This document shows positions 1 to 4,747 of a stretch of 5,497 nt of DNA, one piece after another. The DNA is from Amphritea sp. (GTDB lineage Bacteria; Pseudomonadota; Gammaproteobacteria; Pseudomonadales; Balneatricaceae), in contig JAGPUU010000268.1 of the NCBI GenBank assembly GCA_018067325.1, forward strand, positions 1-5,497. The letters run 5' to 3'. Every line of letters starts with the position of its first letter. The first letter of the stretch is position 1. The notes under the pieces were generated by a model. That model was not told the DNA's origin. It did not search any database and worked only from the letters and a program-made list of their open reading frames with translations. Both the position numbers and the translations under genes were made by a program.

Positions 1-485
1 ACGGCGGTGGTAACGGCGGCGGAAACGGCGGTGGTAACAGCAGTAACGCTGGCGGAAATAGTAAGGGGAATGGTAACGCATTTGGTCTGGGTAATAGCGT
101 GCAGGGCAAGTCGAACAAGTCCGCTAATAAGGGATTTAGCAGTAATAATGGACTGGGAAATGATCATAAAGCAGTTTCAGCTAAGCTCGGACGACTGAAT
201 GCAGCCCATGCATCATCAACAGCACGAGCCAATGCGTCACCAAATTCTGCTGTAGGTTTACTGGGCCAGTATGAAGCAGCAGTAAACGCAGCACGAGATG
301 CAATTAGCGAAGAAGAGCGCGCTGATCTGGAACAAACCGCAATTGAAATTCTTGGACAGGCCGCTAATAAAGAGCTTAACGAAGAAGTGGTTAGCGCTGT
401 AGATGCTTTATTAGGTATTGAATCGGCGCCGGAAGCCGAAACAGACAACAATTCAGAAACTGACCCAGAAAACGCCGAGACTTAA
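1..485 (+). CDS. Gly/Asn-repeat protein with short conserved helical domain, 3' end only
   Basis: The reading frame is open from the left edge (first full codon at base 3) to TAA at 483-485, so the gene starts before the window; the GTG at 99 is an internal codon. The visible 160 residues start with GGGN-type repeats (about residues 1-12), then a low-complexity Gly/Asn/Ser stretch to about residue 55. A predicted helical region follows, containing KLGRLNAAHASSTARANASPNSAVG and then AANKELNEEVVSAVDALLGI. The protein ends in an acidic tail rich in Glu, Asp and Asn. I recall similar LNAAHAS...NSAVG segments in hypothetical secreted or Gly-rich proteins of marine proteobacteria, but I know no function. 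The repeats suggest a flexible, possibly exported protein; the signal peptide, if any, lies outside the window. No terminator is evident in the 27-bp gap before the convergent lipoprotein gene. Confidence 0.8.
   Translation, partial: GGGNGGGNGGGNSSNAGGNSKGNGNAFGLGNSVQGKSNKSANKGFSSNNGLGNDHKAVSAKLGRLNAAHASSTARANASPNSAVGLLGQYEAAVNAARDAISEEERADLEQTAIEILGQAANKELNEEVVSAVDALLGIESAPEAETDNNSETDPENAET
3..38 (+). repeat. 12-bp tandem repeat encoding Gly-Gly-Gly-Asn
   Basis: Three in-frame 12-base units (3-14, 15-26, 27-38) each encode GGGN. Units one and three are identical (GGCGGTGGTAAC); the middle one differs at two third-codon positions. Bases 1-2 (AC) are the end of another Asn codon, so the array probably extends leftwards out of the window. 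The repeat decays into Gly/Asn/Ser-rich coding sequence after base 38. Such in-frame repeats can change copy number without a frameshift. Confidence 0.8.
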
Positions 486-512
486 AGTCTGACACCTTGC
501 TTTGCTCGGACC

Positions 513-1343
513 TTAATAATCTCTAATCATCTGCAGGTTGTGCCAATTGATCTCCAAATCACTCAGCAAAAACTCCTTTTGCGTAAACCGGCGGTAAGAA
601 ACCTTTGTTTTCTGCCCCCAGATGCCATCAGCAGGGCCTGGCGAATACCCTAACGCTGACAGCCGAAGCTGAAGAAACAAAGTCGTCGAACGGTCTATTT
701 CACCCGAATGATAACTCATCAAACGACGAGCTGTTCCGCGGGACCCTGCATTACTCTTGGCGTACATTCTGCGTTTAAGTTCTTTTGAAAGCGCTACACC
801 TTGTTTTTCCGCCTGAGCAAACCAATACCAGGCAGCAGCAAGATTTTGAGGAAGACCCAGACCACGTGCATAGACGACACCCAGATCAAACATTGCCTGT
901 TTATGCCCAAGGTCAGCCGCTCGGCTCAGCATATACCCGGCCCACAGACGGCTCTTTTCAACACCGCGTCCATTCATGTAGAGAACAGACAGCTCATATA
1001 ACGCAGCCGGGTGATCTTTTTGAGCGGCCAAATCCAGCCATATCGCTGATTCAGCGTAGTTAACAGCAACACCACGTCCTGTGAGATATGACATTCCGGC
1101 CAGGTACGCACCTTTTGCCGAGCCATTCAATGCAGCATCCTTAAAGAGCTCTACACCCTCTTTGTAATCCTGCTCGGTGCCTTTTCCCTGAGTGACATCC
1201 AACCCCGCCCTAAACTTCTGTTTAGCCAACTGAGGGTTGTCTTTTACAGCAACATCGAAACCCGTTAGAGCGCTACAGCCGGTTAACGCAACCAATGTAA
1301 AAACAATTAACAGAACAGACGATGATTTTCCTTGAAAAAACAT
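513..1343 (-). CDS. SEL1-repeat lipoprotein with C-terminal peptidoglycan-binding domain
   Basis: From ATG at 1343 the protein has 276 residues. A lipoprotein signal peptide is visible: FFQGKSS, a hydrophobic stretch, then the lipobox LTGC with Cys23. Ser follows the Cys, and there is no Asp at +2, so outer-membrane sorting by Lol is expected. Residues about 59-182 contain three to four SEL1-type helical repeats, recognisable by AAxxGxxxAxYxLGxxYxxGRGV spacing (for example YLTGRGV, YMNGRGV, YARGLGL). Residues about 216-276 resemble a PG_binding_1 domain (LQLRLSALGY, then DGIWGQKT). The protein is probably a periplasmic-facing adaptor tethered to the outer membrane and touching peptidoglycan; the partner is unknown. 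An upstream ATG at 1361 is in frame but lacks a ribosome site and coincides with the predicted transcript start, so 1343 is preferred. The gene lies 80 bp downstream of the PPOX-like gene on the same strand but has its own promoter. Confidence 0.85.
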   Translation of the reverse strand: MFFQGKSSSVLLIVFTLVALTGCSALTGFDVAVKDNPQLAKQKFRAGLDVTQGKGTEQDYKEGVELFKDAALNGSAKGAYLAGMSYLTGRGVAVNYAESAIWLDLAAQKDHPAALYELSVLYMNGRGVEKSRLWAGYMLSRAADLGHKQAMFDLGVVYARGLGLPQNLAAAWYWFAQAEKQGVALSKELKRRMYAKSNAGSRGTARRLMSYHSGEIDRSTTLFLQLRLSALGYSPGPADGIWGQKTKVSYRRFTQKEFLLSDLEINWHNLQMIRDY

Positions 1344-1346
1344 TAG

Positions 1347-1353
1347 ACCTCCT
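1347..1353 (-). promoter_or_regulatory. Ribosome binding site fixing the SEL1 lipoprotein start
   Basis: On the minus strand the sequence AGGAGGT lies three bases before the ATG at 1343. It is a near-perfect anti-16S match with slightly short spacing. No such site precedes the in-frame ATG at 1361, so this site decides the start and leaves the lipoprotein signal peptide starting MFFQGK. Confidence 0.75.
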
Positions 1354-1367
1354 ACTTCCATAGAGGC

Positions 1368-1398
1368 AGTATAGGCGAAACAGGGAGCCTTATGTCAA
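1368..1398 (-). promoter_or_regulatory. Sigma-70-like promoter of the SEL1 lipoprotein gene
   Basis: The minus strand has a perfect -35 hexamer TTGACA (1398-1393) and a -10 hexamer TATACT (1373-1368, five of six matches to TATAAT) separated by 19 bases, at the long end of the accepted range. Transcription would start near 1361, giving a leader of about 18 bases with the AGGAGGT site. The gene can therefore be transcribed independently of the PPOX-like gene upstream. Confidence 0.6.
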
Positions 1399-1423
1399 TG
1401 ATATCTATGCCGATCTCTACGCT

Positions 1424-2020
1424 TTAATCTGGAATCAAATCACCGACCACCGTCATCACGGGCTTAACACCCGCCCATATGTCCAGTTCCATATCTTCCG
1501 GCTCTTCATTGGGCCCGCCCCTGCGAACCTTGGCAGAGACCTCTTCGATTGGAAAGGCAAACACCCCTGTAACCTTCATCTCTGTCTCATTCGGCGGGCG
1601 CACTTCTGTCGAACGACCTGGACTATATTTTTCTAACAGGGCATCCAGTGCAACGCGTTTCTCATCAGCATCATCAACCAGCCGGCCTTTGCCATAAATA
1701 ATCACTGAGCGAAAATTAACCGAGTGATGGTAAGCAGAACGGGAAAACACCAGCCCATCCAAAATACACAGCGTAATGCATGCAGTCTGACCCTTCATCA
1801 CCGTCTGAAACAGACCATTTTTAACCGAGCCATGTAGATAGATCTCATCTCCAATTCGCCAGTGGGAGCTAGGTTGCACCATCGCTTCTCCATCCACGCT
1901 GACGCCAATATTACATACCCAGGATTCATCAATAGCATTGTTAACTACGTCTCGATCATAGCTGGCTATTTTACGCCCCCTTCTTACCCGGGTCCGTTCC
2001 GTCACCCTTATCTCACTCAT
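1424..2020 (-). CDS. Pyridoxamine 5'-phosphate oxidase-like FMN-binding family protein
   Basis: A 198-residue cytoplasmic protein with the split beta-barrel signature of the PPOX-like flavin-binding group (Pyridox_ox_2 / NimA-like). Visible markers are SSHWRIGDEIYLHGS (residues 51-65), FSRSAYHHSVNFRSVIIYGKGRLV (92-115), a helical DEKRVALDALLEKYSPGR segment (119-136) and the C-terminal DIWAGVKPV (180-188). Members bind FMN or related cofactors; substrates are mostly unknown. It is not PdxH itself, because the PdxH signature segments are absent. I chose ATG 2020 because GAAGGG lies seven bases upstream; the in-frame GTG at 2035 overlaps that ribosome site. It is divergent from the MocR regulator with 100 bp between starts. 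This pairing of a PPOX-like gene with a MocR gene recurs in proteobacteria and suggests regulation by MocR. Its reaction is unassigned. Confidence 0.85.
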   Translation of the reverse strand: MSEIRVTERTRVRRGRKIASYDRDVVNNAIDESWVCNIGVSVDGEAMVQPSSHWRIGDEIYLHGSVKNGLFQTVMKGQTACITLCILDGLVFSRSAYHHSVNFRSVIIYGKGRLVDDADEKRVALDALLEKYSPGRSTEVRPPNETEMKVTGVFAFPIEEVSAKVRRGGPNEEPEDMELDIWAGVKPVMTVVGDLIPD

Positions 2021-2046
2021 AACCTTGCCCTTCACGCTGTTTAAAT

Positions 2047-2076
2047 TTGCGACAGACGAAGGTTAACCGCTATAGT
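2047..2076 (+). promoter_or_regulatory. Predicted promoter of the MocR regulator gene
   Basis: TTGCGA (2047-2052, four of six -35 matches) and TATAGT (2071-2076, five of six -10 matches) are separated by 18 bases. Transcription would start near 2083, inside the inverted repeat at 2076-2094, which is consistent with autorepression. On the opposite strand a weaker candidate for the PPOX-like gene is TTGGAT (2095-2090), 15 bases, then TATAGC (2074-2069), so the two promoters would overlap. Confidence 0.5.
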
Positions 2077-2094
2077 GGATCTACTTAAGATCCA
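2076..2094. promoter_or_regulatory. Perfect inverted repeat, candidate operator between PPOX-like and MocR genes
   Basis: TGGATCT (2076-2082) and AGATCCA (2088-2094) are perfect 7-base inverted arms around a 5-base spacer. The element touches the predicted MocR -10 box and covers its start point, and overlaps the candidate -35 box of the divergent gene. It is well placed to control both genes. The size suits a dimeric winged-helix GntR-type DNA-binding domain. That MocR itself binds here is inferred, not shown. Confidence 0.5.
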
Positions 2095-2122
2095 ATTTAT
2101 ACATATTATTAAGGCCCAATTT
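2092..2122. repeat. Direct repeat CCAATTT upstream of the MocR start codon
   Basis: CCAATTT occurs at 2092-2098 and 2116-2122, 24 bases apart start to start. The first copy overlaps the right arm of the inverted repeat and the second runs into the TTG start codon. MocR proteins of the GabR/PdxR type are known to use direct repeats, so this is a second operator candidate. A 7-base match in AT-rich DNA could arise by chance. Confidence 0.3.
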
Positions 2123-3608
2123 GATCAAGCCAAGCTATAAGAAACAGGTCTACTCAAAGCTATTTATCCCCTTTCTGGAACAGGATGAATCTCAACGACC
2201 CCGATACCGGGCGCTATTTAACTATATGCAGCAACAGATTCTTTGCGGAGAGTTGGTTGCAGATAGCCGTCTTCCTTCCAGCCGTGAACTGGCAGAGCTG
2301 CTGAATCTATCCCGCAACACCATAAAACAAGTCTATGAAATGCTGCAGGCAGAGGGTTATATCGAAACCCGACAGGGTGATGGAAGCTATATCTCTACGC
2401 AGCTATCCCTCAGCAGGAAAGCAATACAGAAAAGCCATCGCCCTGACCTTAGACCGATCAAGCTCTCCGACAAGAGCAAATTACTTCAGCAGATTCGCCC
2501 TCTTTACCATCAAAGTAATCAGCAACTATTATTGCCTGCAAGCCCTGCTCTGGACCAGTTCCCCTGGCCCGAGTGGCAGCGTTCAGTCAGTCACGCTGGG
2601 AAACTGATGAAATTCAGTGGCGGACGCAGCTTTATGGGGGAACCCAAACTAAGACAGGAAATAGTAAATTACCTCAATACCAGCCGAGGAATACACTGTG
2701 AGATGGAACAGGTAATGATCTGCTCCGGCTCGCAGCAGGGAATGCAACTGGCCTTTTCTATGCTAATCAATCCCGGTGATAAAGTACTGGTCGAAGATCC
2801 TGGTTTTCCCGGTATCGACGGTGCCATCAGCACTGTTGGAGGAGTCAAAGTTTCAGTGCCTATAGACCGACAAGGCTTCCGCACTGATATCGCACTGACC
2901 GATAAACAAGATGCCCGCCTCGCCTTCATCACCCCTTCACGCAACTTCCCAATGGGCTACACCCTGAGCCTTGAACGCCGCCTACAGCTCCTCCAATGGG
3001 CCAGACAGCACGGCAGTTGCATTATTGAAGATGACTACGATAGTGAGTTCCGTTTTGACGGGCCGCCCCTTACGGCGCTTCAGGGGCTGGATGGAGAGCA
3101 CTCTGTGATCTATTCAGGCACTTTTAGTCGCATTCTACATCCAGCAATCCGACTCGGCTATCTGGTGCTCCCACCAGCATTAGTACCCTCCTTCAACCAG
3201 ATGCGCGGATTTCTCGACGGCGGCCTCTCTTCACTGCCCCAGCTTGCTTTAGCAGACTTTATGTCACGGGGCCTGTTTGCCAGCCACCTGCGACGAATGC
3301 GCAAACTCTACAAAGCCCGTCGCGAATACTTGCTGCAACAGATCGAGAAAAGGTTTAACAATCAGTTAGTATGGGAACCCAGCGACGGCGGAATGCACGG
3401 GGTATTTCTACTCCCGCCGGGCACTGATGACAAAGCGATTGTAGAACAAGCGAATACTGTAGGCCTCGGGCTTCGCCCGTTATCCTATTACTATGATAAG
3501 CAGCCACCTCTCAGCGGCCTGGTTATAGGTTTCTCCGGTTACACTGAGACGCAGATTGATACTGGACTAACCCGCTTGCAGCCAATTATTGACCAGCATC
3601 TGAAATAA
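2121..3608 (+). CDS. MocR-family (GntR / class I aminotransferase-like) transcriptional regulator, Schiff-base Lys replaced by Arg
   Basis: The 495-residue length is typical of MocR regulators. Residues about 28-95 form a GntR winged helix-turn-helix (RLPSSRELAELLNLSRNTIKQVYEML, then a wing ending GDGSYI). After a linker, residues about 135-495 form a fold-type I aminotransferase-like domain: CSGSQQGMQLA (201-211), EDPGFPG (225-231), IIEDDYDSEFRFDG (301-314) and YSGTFSRILHPAIRLGYLVLP (331-351). The pyridine-nitrogen Asp (304) and the following Tyr (306) are kept. The Lys that normally forms the internal aldimine in GTFSK is Arg337 (codon CGC), and the usual PSHQ(F/Y)PTG reads PSRNFPMG (272-279). 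Covalent PLP sensing may therefore be lost or changed. The TTG start is chosen because AAGG lies six bases upstream, the next Met (residue 36) falls inside the DNA-binding domain, and a stop lies in frame at 2073. It ends in tandem TAA TAA. It probably controls the divergent PPOX-like gene and itself. Confidence 0.9.
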   Translation: MIKPSYKKQVYSKLFIPFLEQDESQRPRYRALFNYMQQQILCGELVADSRLPSSRELAELLNLSRNTIKQVYEMLQAEGYIETRQGDGSYISTQLSLSRKAIQKSHRPDLRPIKLSDKSKLLQQIRPLYHQSNQQLLLPASPALDQFPWPEWQRSVSHAGKLMKFSGGRSFMGEPKLRQEIVNYLNTSRGIHCEMEQVMICSGSQQGMQLAFSMLINPGDKVLVEDPGFPGIDGAISTVGGVKVSVPIDRQGFRTDIALTDKQDARLAFITPSRNFPMGYTLSLERRLQLLQWARQHGSCIIEDDYDSEFRFDGPPLTALQGLDGEHSVIYSGTFSRILHPAIRLGYLVLPPALVPSFNQMRGFLDGGLSSLPQLALADFMSRGLFASHLRRMRKLYKARREYLLQQIEKRFNNQLVWEPSDGGMHGVFLLPPGTDDKAIVEQANTVGLGLRPLSYYYDKQPPLSGLVIGFSGYTETQIDTGLTRLQPIIDQHLK

Positions 3609-3609
3609 T

Positions 3610-3641
3610 AAAAAAGGCTGCGCCTAAGAAAGGTAGCAGCC
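3610..3641 (-). terminator. Rho-independent terminator of speB
   Basis: Read on the minus strand, GGCTGC (3641-3636) and GCAGCC (3621-3616) form a 6-bp GC-rich stem with a 14-base loop that can pair further (ACC/GGC with a mismatch). Six T residues follow directly (3615-3610) and then more AT-rich sequence. It sits 40 bases past the speB stop. The plus-strand side has no T tract after the stem, so efficient termination of the convergent MocR transcript is less certain. The T tract abuts the MocR stop codons. Confidence 0.8.
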
Positions 3642-3680
3642 AAAGCTCAAAGAAAACAAAGAAGATACTAAAAAGGTCTA

Positions 3681-4616
3681 CTAAGGCATTTTGTTGGCTG
3701 CCAGTACATAGAGGTATTCCAACGCCAGAGTTGCTCCGGCCAGCGAAGTAATCTCGGCATGATCATAGGCAGGCGCCACTTCCACAACATCCATTCCTAC
3801 TAAATTTAAGCCTTGCAGTCCCCTGATCACTTTCAAGGCACAATCCATCGTCATACCACCTGCGACAGGGGTTCCAGTACCTGGGGCACAAGACGGATCG
3901 AGGCCATCAATATCAAAACTCACATAGGTTTTTTTATCACCAACGCGCGCATGGATTCGTTCGAGAATAGCCCTGGGACCATGATCACCTACCCAGGCAG
4001 CATCCAGTACTTCAAACGGATGGCCATCGAGATCATAAGCGGTACGAATACCGATCTGGATTGAGTGTTCGGTATCTACGAGCCCCTCTTCAACAGCGTG
4101 ATGAAACAGCGTGCCATGATCATATTTAGTACCACCGGAATAGGTATCGGTGTGGGCATCAAAGTGAATTAGCGCCATCGGGCCATGTTTCTTAGCATAC
4201 GCACGTAACACCGGCAGAGTGATAAAGTGATCGCCACCAAAAGTCAGAGCGGATTTTCCAGAATCCAAAATAGTACTAATATGAGCCTGAAGATTATCCA
4301 CCATAGTCTGCGGCTCTCCATGCTTAAACAGCACATTACCGGAATCAGCCACTTTTAGATGATCATCCAGAGCAAACTGCCAGGGCCAGCGCGCCCCTTC
4401 CCAGATCAATTGAGATGAGGCCTGACGTACTCCCTGCGGCCCGAAACGGGCGCCGGAACGACCCGATGTTGCAAGATCGAATGGCACCCCGGCTACAATC
4501 ACTTCAGCATCAGAAGAAGTCAGATCACTTACAACCGGAAATTCCATAAAAGTCATACCTAACGAGCCATAGATCGGAAGATCGGCATTGGCCACATTAT
4601 TTTGCTTATCAGACAT
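3681..4616 (-). CDS. speB: Agmatinase (agmatine ureohydrolase)
   Basis: Hydrolyses agmatine to putrescine and urea in the cytoplasm, the last step of the arginine decarboxylase route to polyamines. The 311-residue protein closely resembles E. coli SpeB along its length, for example GVPFDLATSGRSGARFGP (43-60) and APAYDHAEITSLAGATLALE (281-300). All six binuclear-manganese ligands of the ureohydrolase family are present: His130 in GGDH, Asp153, His155 and Asp157 in FDAHTD, and Asp235 and Asp237 in SFDIDGLDP. It is nearer to SpeB than to guanidinobutyrase GbuA, whose N-terminal region reads differently, but substrate choice is not proven by sequence. ATG 4616 is chosen because GAGG lies six bases upstream; ATG 4619 is too close to it and TTG 4628 overlaps the site. 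It ends in tandem TAG TAG followed by its own terminator. It is divergent from a LysR-type regulator, its likely controller. No speA or other polyamine gene is visible. Confidence 0.95.
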   Translation of the reverse strand: MSDKQNNVANADLPIYGSLGMTFMEFPVVSDLTSSDAEVIVAGVPFDLATSGRSGARFGPQGVRQASSQLIWEGARWPWQFALDDHLKVADSGNVLFKHGEPQTMVDNLQAHISTILDSGKSALTFGGDHFITLPVLRAYAKKHGPMALIHFDAHTDTYSGGTKYDHGTLFHHAVEEGLVDTEHSIQIGIRTAYDLDGHPFEVLDAAWVGDHGPRAILERIHARVGDKKTYVSFDIDGLDPSCAPGTGTPVAGGMTMDCALKVIRGLQGLNLVGMDVVEVAPAYDHAEITSLAGATLALEYLYVLAANKMP

Positions 4617-4622
4617 CATGCA

Positions 4623-4626
4623 CCTC
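4623..4626 (-). promoter_or_regulatory. Ribosome binding site deciding the speB start
   Basis: GAGG on the minus strand lies six bases before ATG 4616 and three before ATG 4619. The two ATG codons are adjacent, and spacing favours the second, giving MSDKQNN. The in-frame TTG at 4628 overlaps this site and has no upstream site of its own. Confidence 0.6.
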
Positions 4627-4678
4627 AAAACTCAGTTCAATTTCCAGTTATTGAATTCAGAGTACCTTCTCGCATGAA

Positions 4679-4702
4679 ATTATTGAAATGCATAGTTATA
4701 AT
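4679..4702. promoter_or_regulatory. Interrupted 24-bp dyad, candidate LysR-type binding site
   Basis: ATTAT (4679-4683), ATGCAT (4688-4693) and ATAAT (4698-4702) share one symmetry centre, with four unpaired bases between each element. Sixteen of 24 positions are symmetric. The right arm overlaps the TATAAT hexamer of the LysR gene, so binding here would suit negative autoregulation. The protein-site link is inferred from family precedent. Confidence 0.45.
4697..4702 (+). promoter_or_regulatory. Perfect -10 hexamer upstream of the LysR gene
   Basis: TATAAT lies 46 bases before the LysR ATG. No recognisable -35 hexamer is found 15-19 bases upstream, so the promoter is either weak or helped by a bound protein. 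Because the region is AT-rich, a chance match is possible. Confidence 0.35.
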
Positions 4703-4747
4703 ATATACATGCACAAAATTAATAACGACGTAAAGTAGAGTAAAGCG

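Larger units (their letters stand above)
4629..4747. promoter_or_regulatory. Divergent regulatory region between speB and the LysR gene
   Basis: This AT-rich gap has several symmetric elements. TTCAAT (4636-4641) and ATTGAA (4650-4655) form an inverted repeat with an 8-base spacer. TTATTGAA occurs twice (4648-4655 and 4680-4687), 32 bases apart, about three helical turns. A dyad centred between 4690 and 4691 joins ATTAT, ATGCAT and ATAAT. LysR-type regulators commonly bind paired dyads of this kind in divergent gaps, one recognition site and one activation site nearer the target promoter. I could not identify a convincing speB promoter, in line with activator dependence. Confidence 0.5.

Noticed and set aside
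164..451. Minus-strand open frame across the Gly/Asn-repeat gene
   Set aside because: It is a shadow of the plus-strand gene, with low-complexity Ser/Ala composition, no ribosome site and no recognisable domain.
478..490. Palindrome AGACTT-A-AAGTCT across the stop codon of the first gene, considered as a bidirectional terminator
   Set aside because: Any hairpin would have only about four stem pairs, is AT-rich, and has no T tract on either strand.
785..1063. Plus-strand open frames inside the SEL1 lipoprotein gene
   Set aside because: The minus-strand protein has clear SEL1 repeats across this stretch; the plus-strand translations have no recognisable features.
1424..2020. Identification as PdxH, the true pyridoxamine-phosphate oxidase
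   Set aside because: The motifs match the broader PPOX-like flavin-binding group, and I do not see the PdxH signature segments or its usual C-terminal ending.
2021..2035. Longer PPOX-like start at GTG 2035
   Set aside because: The GTG overlaps the GAAGGG ribosome site that serves ATG 2020, and the five extra residues add nothing recognisable.
2669..2944. Minus-strand open frame inside the MocR gene
   Set aside because: It lies opposite conserved aminotransferase-domain coding sequence and its translation shows no domain.
3642..3680. Gap between the terminator and the speB stop examined for a small gene or RNA
   Set aside because: The stretch is A-rich 3' untranslated sequence of speB, with no hairpin or open frame of note.
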